Shown: positions 50,854 through 61,874, counted from the first letter of the stretch. The stretch: 64,000 nt of DNA from Chryseolinea sp. H1M3-3 (GCF_029360725.1 NZ_JARKMY010000001.1:1550001-1614000), one strand, 5' to 3'. The notes: generated by a model not told the origin, from the sequence alone. Program-made: numbers and translations.

Positions 50854-51162
50854 CTAATCGTCATCCAATTCACAAAAGATGTGTACCATGTCTTTATCAC
50901 CTTTATGATAATTTGGACCGGGACGTACAAAGTGTTCGTTTTGGATTTTGAAGTCAAGGGCATCATCCAATAAAAACATCTGCTCCGGCCGGCTACCGCC
51001 TTCAACCAGATGGACGCGTAATGCTTCTTTACCCTTTTTGTTGATACCATAACACTGCGGATTTCCCTTTCTTAGTTTCCCGTGATAAAGGAACGCTATC
51101 TGCTGCTTGTTTCTAATGGCATCGCATATTTCTGGTCGCTGCGGGTGAAATTTCATATTCAT
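50854..51162 (-). CDS. Small WYL-like protein
   Basis: A 102-aa protein starting MNMKFHPQRPEICDAIRNKQQIAFLYHGKLRKGNPQCYGINKKGKEALRVHL, which resembles the ligand-binding core of WYL domains (F-Y-G--R---P---G---K). It lacks a DNA-binding part, so it would be a free ligand-binding module. Confidence 0.55.
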   Translation of the reverse strand: MNMKFHPQRPEICDAIRNKQQIAFLYHGKLRKGNPQCYGINKKGKEALRVHLVEGGSRPEQMFLLDDALDFKIQNEHFVRPGPNYHKGDKDMVHIFCELDDD

Positions 51163-51438
51163 AAAGTCATTATGGAAAAGTCAAATAGCGGCATCCACCC
51201 GACATGTACCTGCATCCCGGAATAACGGAAGTATTTAAGATGCTCCACACGCAACGATAATAGGGTCCGGAAAGGGTTACTGCCGCTCTAACTATGGCAA
51301 CAGGAAATAATGAGTACTTGTTGCATTGCAAAGACGGCCTTTTCCGACATTTCAAGCGTTCGCTAGCCGAACATTTGTTTTCTGAAGGTAAAAAGAACCA
51401 GAATCAAGTTATTTTTGTTGAAATTCTCACCCTGCAGG

Positions 51439-54153
51439 ATGTGTACCCGTAAAACATGCATTGTTTTATTGATTTCAGGTTTTATTTCCTGTAGTATTTT
51501 TGCGCAAATAAAGTCTGCCGATAGCCTTGAACAACGGCTTGATAAAGTCACTGGAAAGCAGAAAGTAGATCTTCTCAATGCCCTTACTTATAAACTCATC
51601 ACCCATGATAACGAAAAAGTTATCGCCTACAACAAACAAGCCCTGGCGCTCAGTAAAAGTATCGATTATCTTTCCGGTGAAGCCCGCGCCTATACATACC
51701 GTGGTGTCTTTGAATATTTAACGGGTCAACTCCAGGAAGGGCATCGTGATCTTAATCATGGATTACAATTAGCCACGCGGGCGGGGGACAAACCTCTCCG
51801 TGGATATATTTTCCTCCAACTTGGCAACTGCAGTCTTGAAGAGGTACAGATGGATTCTGCACTCATTTTCTTTAAACAAAGCCGGGAAATTTTTAAAGAT
51901 AGTACCGATCCGGCAACACTTTCCAAACTTTACCGAAATATCAGTGCTTTATATGGTCAACGTTATCAACCCGACTCACAACAAATCTATTTGGATCGGG
52001 CAATCCGAATCCGCAGATTGTTACCCGATAAAGCACTGCTTATCGAAGCACTTGTAGTGAAAGCCAATACGATGCTGATGTTGGGGGAATTTTCCCCAGC
52101 CCAGGCGTTGGTTATCGAAGCAAAGAAGATTTTAAGCAGCCGGCCGGAAGACGATGAGAACAGAAATGACATTCGCCGTATTGAGGCGCTGATTTTATTT
52201 CAAAAAGGTGCGTTTGATCAAGCATCGGTTTTATTCGACTCGGCGCGAAACTACTTTATGCAGAAAAGCCTGTTTCGTAAGTATGTTACATTACTGATCG
52301 ATCTAGGTACAATCTTTTCTGAAAGAGGTGACTATGAACTTGCTTTGAATAATCTTTATGATGCATTGAAACTAAGTCAGCTTCATCACTTCGATGCTGA
52401 ATCTACCATCATTCGTATTCAAATCGGGTGGGTTAATCATTATTTGGGTAACCCGGAGCAGGCGCTGTTGATGGTAAACGAAGCCATGCGTTTGAGTCCG
52501 AAAAAACTGCTCAGGGGCGATCTGGCAAACGGTCTTACTTTGAAAGGCGTAACCCTTACTGATTTAAAAAAATATTCGCAGTCACGGGCATGCCTGGATT
52601 CCGTGGTCCAGATATATCACGAGTTTGGGAGTGTTCAGGGCAAAAGCGAAACGTTGATGCATATTGGTTATCTGGAATTGCAGCGTGAAAAATATGCGGA
52701 AGCCCTTAAGCTTTATACAGAAAGTATTCAGTTGGCAGAGGGGAATCCCAACAACTATGTTCTTGCATGGGCTTACTGGGGCAGGGGACATGCGTGTTTT
52801 AAATTGGGTGATTTAAAAAATGCGGTATCGTTTTTAAACAAATCGGAAGAATATGCGAAACGAATAGGATCGAACGAAGTGATGGTAGCTAATTATAATA
52901 CCCGCAGAGATCTGTTGGCTACTCAGAATCGTTTCGAAGAGGCGCTGCATTTTTCGATGCTGGCAAATCAACTGAAAGATTCCCTGCGTGGAAGTGATGT
53001 CGCCCGAAGATTTGTGAATCTCGAAAAAATACAAGAGATCGAACAACGAAATCGGGACATCCGGATATTGCAGCAGGATAAATTACTTGCAGAAAATAAG
53101 ATCCAGCTTCAGGACGATAAACTGAAACAACAATCAATCTTACTCATCGGAGGTTTGATTGGTCTTTTAATGCTAGGCTTTCTCGCACTGGTTTATTACC
53201 GTTTCTATTACCGGATTAAAACGTTGAACGTTTCTATTGTCGAAAAAAACACGAGAATACAGGCACAGGCAGACAAACTCCAGGAGGTTAACAATGAACT
53301 GAATCGTCTGTATAATGAAGTGTCTGAACAGAAAAAAGAAATTCAGCTACAGACCGATAAATTATCTGAAAGCAATCAGAGCATATTGGAGATGAACCGC
53401 GGTCTCGAGAAAATTGTAGCGGATAAAACGGTCGAGCTGAGAAAAATCAATGCGGAATTGATTAAGAAAAACAATGAGCTGTTTCAGTTTTCCTATACTG
53501 TTTCACATAACCTTCGCGGGCCCGTGGCAAGGTTGTTAGGTCTTGCAGATTTGGCTGAGAAAGAAAACATCCCAGACCAAGCAAAGCAATTAACAGATTT
53601 TATCGGTGAGACGGCGCTTGAACTCGATCAGATTGTCAATGATTTGATCAGGATACTCGAGCTCCGGAACGAACCTCAGCATCATCGGGAAATCGTTAGC
53701 CTTGAAGATGAATGGTATCAGACCGTCGGCCTTCTAAAGGACAACCTTACCGGCAATGAAGAGATCTCCATAAACTTTGAAGCACTACCTGAAATTACGA
53801 CTGTACGAAGTTTGCTGAAGAATATTTTGTACAACTTATTAAGCAATGCCATCAAATTCAGATCGCCGGAAAGAAAATTGAAAGTGAAAGCTACCAGTCG
53901 TACCCAGGATGGAAGAGCGATTTTAGAAATTGCCGACAATGGTCTTGGGTTTAATATTGAACTGAACCACGAAAAAGTCTTTAAACTTTACAGACGCTTC
54001 CATGCGCATGTTGGAGGTCGTGGTGTGGGCCTATACCTGATCAAGACGCAGGTTGAAGTGCTCCATGGCTCTGTGGAAGCAATTTCTCAACCGAATAAGG
54101 GTTCTATGTTCAGGGTTATTTTGCCTCTAAGTTCTGAAGAAAATCTTGTCTGA
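51439..54153 (+). CDS. TPR histidine kinase, HisKA type
   Basis: 904 aa from 51439 (signal peptide MCTRKTCIVLLISGFISCSIFA). Long TPR region up to ~residue 560, a membrane helix (ILLIGGLIGLLMLGFLALVYY), a coiled coil, and a HisKA domain with H near residue 690 (FSYTVSHNLRGPVARLLGL), then a GHKL ATPase (IADNGLGFNIEL, GGRGVGLYLIKTQ). No response regulator is beside it, so it is an orphan. Confidence 0.9.
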   Translation: MCTRKTCIVLLISGFISCSIFAQIKSADSLEQRLDKVTGKQKVDLLNALTYKLITHDNEKVIAYNKQALALSKSIDYLSGEARAYTYRGVFEYLTGQLQEGHRDLNHGLQLATRAGDKPLRGYIFLQLGNCSLEEVQMDSALIFFKQSREIFKDSTDPATLSKLYRNISALYGQRYQPDSQQIYLDRAIRIRRLLPDKALLIEALVVKANTMLMLGEFSPAQALVIEAKKILSSRPEDDENRNDIRRIEALILFQKGAFDQASVLFDSARNYFMQKSLFRKYVTLLIDLGTIFSERGDYELALNNLYDALKLSQLHHFDAESTIIRIQIGWVNHYLGNPEQALLMVNEAMRLSPKKLLRGDLANGLTLKGVTLTDLKKYSQSRACLDSVVQIYHEFGSVQGKSETLMHIGYLELQREKYAEALKLYTESIQLAEGNPNNYVLAWAYWGRGHACFKLGDLKNAVSFLNKSEEYAKRIGSNEVMVANYNTRRDLLATQNRFEEALHFSMLANQLKDSLRGSDVARRFVNLEKIQEIEQRNRDIRILQQDKLLAENKIQLQDDKLKQQSILLIGGLIGLLMLGFLALVYYRFYYRIKTLNVSIVEKNTRIQAQADKLQEVNNELNRLYNEVSEQKKEIQLQTDKLSESNQSILEMNRGLEKIVADKTVELRKINAELIKKNNELFQFSYTVSHNLRGPVARLLGLADLAEKENIPDQAKQLTDFIGETALELDQIVNDLIRILELRNEPQHHREIVSLEDEWYQTVGLLKDNLTGNEEISINFEALPEITTVRSLLKNILYNLLSNAIKFRSPERKLKVKATSRTQDGRAILEIADNGLGFNIELNHEKVFKLYRRFHAHVGGRGVGLYLIKTQVEVLHGSVEAISQPNKGSMFRVILPLSSEENLV

Positions 54154-54351
54154 CCCGTTCAGAACTCCATGTTGATCATCAAGCCTCACGGAGCAACGTG
54201 TTATTTTGTCTGTTAACAATTGCCACGGAGATTGCCTATTCCATTGGGTTTGTTTATCAACAAAAGCACCTGTAACCAATTATACTTCTAAATTAGACAC
54301 TGCTGTAATCTTTCAAAAAAGATTCTAAGACATTCTTAATATTAGAATACC

Positions 54352-55242
54352 ATGAACAGAAGAAACTTTCAAAAAACGCTAGGACTAATGGCCGCCGGTT
54401 TAATGGTGCGCCCGGCCTTTGGCATTTCATTACATAATAAGGTCGCCGATCGTCTTACAATGTCGACGGTTAATTTCAGAGAACGGTTTGTTCAAACAAA
54501 ATCCAGCGACGTCTCTTATAAATCTGCTCCGTTAACCCTTGATCAAATTCCTGAATATTTTAGGGACAGGTTTAAACTTAGCCAAGTAGAATTCTGGAGT
54601 AAACATTTTGAATCACTCGATCAAAATTATCTGAAAGATCTTAAAGCTGCGCTTTCAAAAAGTAAAAGCAAGCTTGTCAATATTCAGTTCGATGAAGATT
54701 ATCAAATAGGTTCTCCCGATGAATCAGTCAGAAAAAAAAGTCTTGACCTTGCACTAAGGTGGCTTGACGCAGCACATTTTTTAGGGTCTGGTGCTTTTAG
54801 AGTTAACCCGGGAAATGGAGAAGTTGGTCATGCCATAAACTCGCTGAAGACTATCAATCAGGCATGTCAATCCAAAGGACTTATACTGATGGTGGAAAAT
54901 CATTTTGGTATGGAGATGGATCCTGACATCCATCTACAGATTGTGCGCGAGGTAGGAAAAAACATTTATACGTTGCCGGATTTCGGAAACTATGATAAGG
55001 CCGTGCGATATGATGCACTTAAAAAAATAATGCCGTTCGCCTATCAGGTGTCTGCTAAGACGATGGCATTCGATGAAAAGTTGAACCACGTTTCATTTGA
55101 TTTCGATCATTGTATGAAAATATGCGTGGACAGTGGATTCAAAGGAATTTATTCTGTTGAGCAATGGAGCAGGGAACCCATCAAGGAAAATGAAGAGGCC
55201 ATCGCCGATTGGATGATTTCCAAAATAAAAACTTATCTCTAG
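54352..55242 (+). CDS. Sugar-phosphate isomerase/epimerase, Tat-type export
   Basis: A 296-aa protein with an N-terminal twin-arginine-like signal (MNRRNFQKTLGLMAAGLM). The TIM-barrel isomerase fold is suggested by LILMVENHFGMEMDPDIHL, YTLPDFGNYD and FKGIYSVEQWSRE. It likely converts a sugar in the periplasm. It is the first gene of a probable sugar-oxidation cluster; the next gene starts 67 bp later. Confidence 0.85.
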   Translation: MNRRNFQKTLGLMAAGLMVRPAFGISLHNKVADRLTMSTVNFRERFVQTKSSDVSYKSAPLTLDQIPEYFRDRFKLSQVEFWSKHFESLDQNYLKDLKAALSKSKSKLVNIQFDEDYQIGSPDESVRKKSLDLALRWLDAAHFLGSGAFRVNPGNGEVGHAINSLKTINQACQSKGLILMVENHFGMEMDPDIHLQIVREVGKNIYTLPDFGNYDKAVRYDALKKIMPFAYQVSAKTMAFDEKLNHVSFDFDHCMKICVDSGFKGIYSVEQWSREPIKENEEAIADWMISKIKTYL

Positions 55243-55309
55243 GCCTCCGGCTCTAGAGTAATCTGTACCAACCAACTTTTAATTTAATTCACGGATGACC
55301 TTTATTCTA

Positions 55310-57616
55310 ATGAAAAGAAGCGATGGGCTTAACCGGTTTCGTCTGCTTTTTCTAACGGCACTATCTGCGATCCTGCTGCCAGCTTGCAAAAATGTGGATG
55401 ATAAAGCATACCGCACCTGGCAAGGGTATGGCAGTGGCCCCGACCAATCCAAATATTTTATCCAGGATCAGATTACAAAGGAGAACGTCAACCAACTTGA
55501 AGTAGCGTGGTCTTACGCCACCGGAGATGAACGCGATTATCAATGCAATCCAATTATCGTTGACAGTGTGATGTACGTGATGGCAAAAGACAATTCGCTC
55601 GTGGCGCTAAATGCTGTTACCGGTAAGGAAATTTGGATTCACGCCAACCTCAATGGTATCAGTCGACGAGGTATTACCTACTGGGAAAATGCGGACCGTT
55701 CAGATCGAAGATTGTTGTTTACATTGCGGAACAGTCTGCAGGCAATTGATGCCGTTACCGGTAAGGCTATACTTAACTTTGGCAAAGATGGCGCCGTAGA
55801 TCTGCGGCAGAATCTCGGCATCGACCCTGAACAAATCGGCAGAATTGCTTCTCACACTCCCGGCACAGTTTACAAAGACATCATTATCCTTGGGTCATCG
55901 CCAGGTGAGTCTTACTTGTCGACACCTGGGCATGTGAGAGCATACAATGTAATTACCGGCAAACTGGAATGGAAATTCAATACAATTCCTCAACCTGGCG
56001 AATATGGCTACGACACCTGGCCACCAGATGCTTACAAATATATCGGAGGTGTGAATTGTTGGGGTGAAATTACAGTCGATGAAAAAAGTGGCATCGCTTA
56101 TGTACCCCTTGGCTCGCCAACGTATGATTATTATGGCGCCGACAGGCATGGCGCAAATTTATTTGGCAACTGTCTGCTGGCATTGGATGCAAAAACAGGA
56201 AAACGCATTTGGCATTACCAGACCGTTCATCACGACTTGTGGGACTACGACCTTACGGCTGCGCCCCAACTCATCCGCGTGAATCACGATGGAAAAAATA
56301 TCGATGCTGTGGCTATTGCCACCAAACAGGGATTCATGTTTGCTTTCGACAGAACTAATGGAAATCCGCTATGGCCAATCGAAGAACGACCTGTACCTCC
56401 CAGCGACATGCCAGACGAAAAAGCCTGGCCTACACAGCCCTTCCCCACGGTGTTAAAACCGTTCAATAGGCAGACCGTTACAGAAGATGACATTAGCCCG
56501 ATATTTTTAAGCGACCAGGAATTAAAGGAATGGAAAGAGAGGGTAGCAAAAGCAAGAAAAGGTTTGTTTACGCCGCCGTCGGCCATCGAAACCATTGCAA
56601 TGCCAGGGGCAGTGGGCGGTGCTAACTGGGGAAACACGGCATCGAATCCTGAAAAAGGTCTTGTCTATGTACTCACGCAGGATTATCCATCATTCTATAA
56701 ATTAGCACTCAAGCCCCCACCAATACCAGCTCGTTTTTTGGCAAGGTTTGAATCGCAGCAGGCTATTGTAAAAGGGAAAGTTGCATACGAAGCCTTTTGC
56801 CAGACATGTCATGGTAAAGATTTGTCGGGTACTGGCGCTGCGCCATCGTTACTTGGACTCGGTCCAAAATTGAACGAAACAACAATTCACGAAGTTGTCA
56901 TGCAAGGTATAGGAAGGATGCCACCAGTCCAGCACATCAGTGACGCAGACGTTTCCAATATAACGGCGTATCTGAAGGAAAAATCTACCGGGGTAGCAAC
57001 CACACAAAAATTAGAAGAAGTGAAGATCTCGGGCCCAGTGGTAGCTGCCGGAGGAGCGCCGGGAGAAGTAGCAACTCGATCTACTGTCGCTTTCAGTATG
57101 GGCGGTAATGCATACCCCGCAGGCGTTAAGGTTCCAGCGGAACGATATTATACTGATTATGGATTAGGAAGACCTTTTATTTTAAATCCGCCGTGGTCCA
57201 GTATAACTGCGTATGATATGAATACGGGCAACATACAATGGACGAAACCTTTAGGAGAAGAGCCGCAGGCTGTGGCCAAAGGTTTTAACAATACCGGTGT
57301 GCCTACCGGGTCACAACGAAACGGGATCATCGTTACGTCAAATGGTTTACTCTTTGCGACCGTTACTAACGGTAAGATATATGCTTACGATGCATCCAAT
57401 GGTGAAATATTATGGACAGGACAAACACCTTTGGGTATTGCTACCATGCCTTCCATGTATGAAGTTGATGGCCGTATATTTATTGTCGTGAATGCCACAA
57501 CACCACAAGTTGAAGGCTGGAATCTAACCGAAGAACAAAAAGAGGCTATGGCAAAAAACGCAAAAAAAGGTGGCGCATATTATGTGTATACTTTACCTAA
57601 TAACGATAATAAGTAA
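55310..57616 (+). CDS. PQQ-dependent dehydrogenase with cytochrome c domain (lipoprotein)
   Basis: 768 aa from 55310 (MKRSDGLNRFRLL; 55295 also possible). Lipobox LLPAC near residue 22. Beta-propeller repeats typical of quinoprotein dehydrogenases (WGEITVDEKSGIAYVPLGSP, FAFDRTNGNPLWP, GSQRNGIIVTSNGLLFATVTNG) flank a c-type haem site CQTCHGKDLSG. It would oxidise an alcohol or sugar and pass electrons to its own haem and the respiratory chain. It works with the isomerase upstream. Confidence 0.9.
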   Translation: MKRSDGLNRFRLLFLTALSAILLPACKNVDDKAYRTWQGYGSGPDQSKYFIQDQITKENVNQLEVAWSYATGDERDYQCNPIIVDSVMYVMAKDNSLVALNAVTGKEIWIHANLNGISRRGITYWENADRSDRRLLFTLRNSLQAIDAVTGKAILNFGKDGAVDLRQNLGIDPEQIGRIASHTPGTVYKDIIILGSSPGESYLSTPGHVRAYNVITGKLEWKFNTIPQPGEYGYDTWPPDAYKYIGGVNCWGEITVDEKSGIAYVPLGSPTYDYYGADRHGANLFGNCLLALDAKTGKRIWHYQTVHHDLWDYDLTAAPQLIRVNHDGKNIDAVAIATKQGFMFAFDRTNGNPLWPIEERPVPPSDMPDEKAWPTQPFPTVLKPFNRQTVTEDDISPIFLSDQELKEWKERVAKARKGLFTPPSAIETIAMPGAVGGANWGNTASNPEKGLVYVLTQDYPSFYKLALKPPPIPARFLARFESQQAIVKGKVAYEAFCQTCHGKDLSGTGAAPSLLGLGPKLNETTIHEVVMQGIGRMPPVQHISDADVSNITAYLKEKSTGVATTQKLEEVKISGPVVAAGGAPGEVATRSTVAFSMGGNAYPAGVKVPAERYYTDYGLGRPFILNPPWSSITAYDMNTGNIQWTKPLGEEPQAVAKGFNNTGVPTGSQRNGIIVTSNGLLFATVTNGKIYAYDASNGEILWTGQTPLGIATMPSMYEVDGRIFIVVNATTPQVEGWNLTEEQKEAMAKNAKKGGAYYVYTLPNNDNK

Positions 57617-57695
57617 CATGAGACTATCATTTCATTTATACCGCTATAAATTCGGTTTAGTAACTCCAACACTTCGAACCTCAACACTCGAGTCT

Positions 57696-58961
57696 ATGAA
57701 AATATTCCTTTCCAGTATTTATCTGTTGGTTAGCCTGAACACGGCGTACAGCCAAACCAAAAAAATTTCATTCGATAAAGTTGTCATCGATTCCACCTAT
57801 GTGTCGGAGGGAGTTACCACCGGTGACATTGACCGCGACGGATTAATGGATATCATTGCCGGGGACGTTTGGTATAAGGCACCTGATTGGAAACGATATG
57901 AAATAAGACCCCTTGGCCTTTACTATGGCATGATGCCGGATCCAACCAGACCGAGAGGTTCTGGTGCGAGTTATTATGCAAGATCCATTGCCAACTTTGT
58001 GAAAGACATTGATAGAGACGGATGGCTTGATGTAATCACGATGAATACACAAGGCGGTCCATGTTATTGGTATCGTAATCCAGCAGGGAAGTTTAATAAT
58101 TTATGGCAAGAATATTTAGCAATCGAATTATTTCATAATGAAAGTCCGCAGATGGTTGATATTTTCAGTGACGGAAAACCCGTAATACTTGCTGGTAACC
58201 AAATCGGAAATAATAAATACACCTTAAGCTGGTTTTCAATTCCTGATGACCCCACACAATTGTGGAAGGCGAATGTAATTGGCCACCCTGATACGCTTAC
58301 CTACTCCGTTAAATATCGCGAGACGATTTATTTTGCGCCAGGGGGTATGGGGCACGGACTGGGCATTGGCGATGTTAATAAAGACGGAAAGCAAGATATT
58401 CTAACGGCAAAAGGTTGGTATGAAAACCTATCAGCAAATCGGGACAACACGAAATGGAGATTCCATGCAGTTCCGCTCGATTCGCTGGCGGACGTAGAAG
58501 GACGCGGGTTAACTTTTTCGCACATGCACGTGAATGATTTTGACGGTGATGGCGACAATGATATTATCGGCTCATCTGCTCACCGTTACGGCCTGTGGTG
58601 GTTTGAAAATCAGAAAAAAGGAAAGGAAATTAATTTTATAAAGCGTGAAATATCGATGGCATATTCTCAGCTTCATTCAATTGCTGCTACCGATCTTGAC
58701 AAAGACGGTGTGTTAGAATATGTGACTGGCAAACGATACCTCGCGCATCTCGGCAAAGATCCAGGCGAATTCGATGCTGCCGTGATCTTATATGTTCGTC
58801 CGGAAAAAATTGGAAAAGGGAAAGTTCAAATGCAGACGCATGTAATTGATGAAGACTCCGCATCTGGAACCCAGATATGGTTTGAAGATTTTAACAAAGA
58901 TGGCAAAACAGATATCGTTACCTCGAATAAAAAAGGGACACGAATTTTTACGCAGAAATAA
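57696..58961 (+). CDS. FG-GAP/VCBS-repeat secreted protein
   Basis: 421 aa from 57696 (signal MKIFLSSIYLLVSLNTAYS). Ca-binding FG-GAP/VCBS repeats: GDIDRDGLMDIIAGDVWY, DIDRDGWLDVITMN, GDVNKDGKQDILTAKGWY, DFDGDGDNDIIGSS, DLDKDGVLEYVTG. It makes an extracellular propeller for sugar or protein binding. It follows the PQQ dehydrogenase by 79 bp, so likely the same operon. Confidence 0.88.
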   Translation: MKIFLSSIYLLVSLNTAYSQTKKISFDKVVIDSTYVSEGVTTGDIDRDGLMDIIAGDVWYKAPDWKRYEIRPLGLYYGMMPDPTRPRGSGASYYARSIANFVKDIDRDGWLDVITMNTQGGPCYWYRNPAGKFNNLWQEYLAIELFHNESPQMVDIFSDGKPVILAGNQIGNNKYTLSWFSIPDDPTQLWKANVIGHPDTLTYSVKYRETIYFAPGGMGHGLGIGDVNKDGKQDILTAKGWYENLSANRDNTKWRFHAVPLDSLADVEGRGLTFSHMHVNDFDGDGDNDIIGSSAHRYGLWWFENQKKGKEINFIKREISMAYSQLHSIAATDLDKDGVLEYVTGKRYLAHLGKDPGEFDAAVILYVRPEKIGKGKVQMQTHVIDEDSASGTQIWFEDFNKDGKTDIVTSNKKGTRIFTQK

Positions 58962-59218
58962 AATGTGCTTTGCTGAATAGTGTGGCAACGGCTTCGTGGT
59001 TGAGGATTTCAGTTACACCTGGCAATTGTCTCGCAGGGCCTCAGATCGTATGAAATTCTTTTGATATTGTTTTCTTCATGAAATTGGTATTCAGTCATGC
59101 CACGTAGGTCAAGCGCTCGGTCTAACGAATAGGTTGGGTTGTAATATTATGATCACTTAGTACTGCGATTTTCCTTCGGATTTTATAACGTTTCTATTTA
59201 TCTTGAAAGAAAAAGTGC

Positions 59219-60625
59219 TTGAATAAAACCAGTCAAGAATCTCCAGGGTTCACACTGTTTGCTTTTACATGGGCAGTTGCTGGGTTGTTCCATCAATTGT
59301 CGTTTGAGAGTTGGCGATGGTACGATATTAAGGGTATAGTACTCACTGGTGTAATACTGTTGGTATTATTAAAGCCTTCCTCCTGGAAGCGTTTTGCGTT
59401 TTATTTAATAGTCGATTGGATTGTTGTAGCGTGGACATTTCCCTATCATCCGAATCATATTGTTTTTTCATGGATCGTCAACAGCACACTTCTGACTGCA
59501 CTTTTTATTGCTGTCCTCAGAGATCGCTCTGAACTAAATTTAGGTTCCCGATGGTACAGTATTTTTGCTCCCTGGCTTCGCATCGAGCTTTGTCTGCTAT
59601 ACTTCTTTACCGTCTTTCATAAATTGAACACCAGCTATTTCAACCTGGACTGGAGTTGCGCAGCCCAGATGCACAGGGAAATAAATGAATGGATGCCATT
59701 GTTGCCAGGAGCCAGATGGGCTCAATCTTGGGCGATCTATGGTACGTTGATCATTGAAACAGCCATTCCATTACTTTTGTTGAAAGGGCGAACACGTTTA
59801 GCCGGTGTTATCCTGGGTATGTTGTTTCATGGACTGTTGGCGCTTCATCATCATCCCGGTTTATATAGTTTTTCTTCTACCATGACAGCGCTCTTCATGG
59901 TGTTTCTGCCGTTGAATGCTTCTGAAACATTGCTTCCACCCCGTCGTTTTCGACAAGTGCTGCAATGGGGATTGATAGTATTTGGTGTCGGTGTGTTCCT
60001 CTGGATTATCCGCCGGTGGCTGCCTTTTGAACTGCGCGTAGAGGATACGTTAGAATATAAAGTAAAAAGCGGATTTGTTGCGTACTTTGCATATCTCGGC
60101 CTGGGCCTTTATTGGATCTGGCGAAATTTCAAGTCACTGCGAATTCAGTCTAAGGTCTCCAGCGAGGGACGTTGGCGGGCATCTCCCTTATTAATTATTT
60201 TTCCATTGTTGTTGATTGTCAATGGATTTGGGCCCTATATCGGATTGAGAACGCAGACATCCTTTTCGATGTTCAGTAACCTTCATACCGAGAACGGTGT
60301 AAGTAATCATTTGATTGTGCCGGATGGAATTCAGATTACTGACTGGCAATATGATCTTGTTGAAATCGTAGACGCGAGTGATCCTGACCTTACCGCAGCG
60401 CGCGATAGTAATTTAATGGTAGTTTATTTAGATTTACGAAGAAGGCGTTCCGGGGGAAGTTCTGACTTCTGGGTAAAATTCCATCGAAAGGGAAGGACTG
60501 AAATCTTCGATTCGGCACGACCGGAAACACACAGCTCCATACCATCGATTGGGCTACTGGCCCGACGTTATTTTTATTTCCGTCCCGTAGAAAAGGATCC
60601 ATTGAACGTACGTTGTAAACATTAA
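59219..60625 (+). CDS. HTTM-like multi-pass membrane protein
   Basis: 468 aa from a TTG start at 59219 (MNKTSQESPGF), because no ATG fits the first helix. Several membrane helices and a histidine-rich stretch (LHHHPGLYSFSS) resemble HTTM / vitamin K-dependent carboxylase-like proteins. The C-terminal ~130 residues are soluble and unassigned. Function unknown; carboxylation or sulfation of a small substrate is possible. Confidence 0.65.
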   Translation: MNKTSQESPGFTLFAFTWAVAGLFHQLSFESWRWYDIKGIVLTGVILLVLLKPSSWKRFAFYLIVDWIVVAWTFPYHPNHIVFSWIVNSTLLTALFIAVLRDRSELNLGSRWYSIFAPWLRIELCLLYFFTVFHKLNTSYFNLDWSCAAQMHREINEWMPLLPGARWAQSWAIYGTLIIETAIPLLLLKGRTRLAGVILGMLFHGLLALHHHPGLYSFSSTMTALFMVFLPLNASETLLPPRRFRQVLQWGLIVFGVGVFLWIIRRWLPFELRVEDTLEYKVKSGFVAYFAYLGLGLYWIWRNFKSLRIQSKVSSEGRWRASPLLIIFPLLLIVNGFGPYIGLRTQTSFSMFSNLHTENGVSNHLIVPDGIQITDWQYDLVEIVDASDPDLTAARDSNLMVVYLDLRRRRSGGSSDFWVKFHRKGRTEIFDSARPETHSSIPSIGLLARRYFYFRPVEKDPLNVRCKH

Positions 60626-60749
60626 ATATTATAATATGAGTCATCTTTCACCTGAAGATCCAGTCATTTCTTATTTCTGTCCACATGATGGCATGAACAA
60701 AAGTCGGTATTTTTTATTTGTTGTCGCTGGTGGTTGTTTATAAGCCAGG

Positions 60750-61874
60750 ATGGATCAAGGATCAAATTTGAGCAGAAGATATGAACTGGATTGGCTACGT
60801 GTATTTGCGATCCTGATTCTCTTGCTATTCCATACCGGCAGGATTTTCGATATGAAGGAATGGCATATCAAAAATAATGAGCTAAGCGATAATTTTATTT
60901 ACTGGATGCCTTTCCTCCAGTCGTGGCGAATGCCTTTGCTACTTTTTATCTCGGGTGCAGGATCCTACTTTGCTTTGGGAAAGCTAACGGCACTTCAGTT
61001 TTTTTTCCAACGCTTCAAGCGCCTTGTAATACCATTTCTGTTTGCCCTCGTGGTCATCATTCCGCCTCAACCCTATTACGAACACATCACAGCGTTCGCC
61101 AACTATTGGGATTTCTATAAATCGGTGCTCGATTTTATTCCGATTTATGAAGGAAGGATTCACCTGTATCATATATGGTTTATCGCGTACTTGTTTGTTT
61201 ACACGCTGATGGCATTCCCCGTACTGCTTTTTTTGCGTTCACCAACATCTGATGTGTTTAAGGATGGAATATTGAGATATTTTTACAATCCTGTGCTGCT
61301 TCTTTTAATCCCGCCCGCATGTATTTTGATCACCCAGCTGATACTGCTTCCTGAATATGTGGGCCGAGCCTTTTTTGTTTATTATTTGTGTTTTTTTCTC
61401 CTTGGTATTATTTTTTACAGCAACCGCCGCCATACCGAAAGAATAGGAAAAAACAGGAAATATTTGTTGGCCGGCGCTGTCCTGGTCCTTATCCCATATG
61501 TAGTCAATTATATTACTGACGATACCATATACATATCAGATACGCTGACGTTAGCGTCAATATTGGAACGCGGCGTCGTGTTCGTTGGTTGGTTTTGGGT
61601 AATTACATTAATTGCATTCGGACAACATTATTTAAATCGTCCCCATCCCTGGTTAGCAACCATGACAGAAGGCATATATGCTTTGTTCATTTTGCATCAA
61701 ACGGCGATTGTTGTGATTGGATACTATATATGCAAGCTTCCCTGGGGGATTACCACAAAATTCTGGACCATCAACATTCTAACATTATCATTTTGTGTAG
61801 CTTTTTATCTACTGGGTATACTACCATTTAACACAATGAGGCTTGTTTTCGGCATGAAACCAAAGCCAAGGTAA
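60750..61874 (+). CDS. Acyltransferase-3 family membrane protein
   Basis: A 374-aa protein with about ten membrane helices and the family N-terminus RRYELDWLRVFAILILLLFHTGRIF (the LDWLR...H active-site pattern) and a PLLLFISGAGSYFALGK loop. Such proteins acetylate or succinylate surface sugars or glucans. A single gene, followed by a terminator. Confidence 0.88.
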   Translation: MDQGSNLSRRYELDWLRVFAILILLLFHTGRIFDMKEWHIKNNELSDNFIYWMPFLQSWRMPLLLFISGAGSYFALGKLTALQFFFQRFKRLVIPFLFALVVIIPPQPYYEHITAFANYWDFYKSVLDFIPIYEGRIHLYHIWFIAYLFVYTLMAFPVLLFLRSPTSDVFKDGILRYFYNPVLLLLIPPACILITQLILLPEYVGRAFFVYYLCFFLLGIIFYSNRRHTERIGKNRKYLLAGAVLVLIPYVVNYITDDTIYISDTLTLASILERGVVFVGWFWVITLIAFGQHYLNRPHPWLATMTEGIYALFILHQTAIVVIGYYICKLPWGITTKFWTINILTLSFCVAFYLLGILPFNTMRLVFGMKPKPR

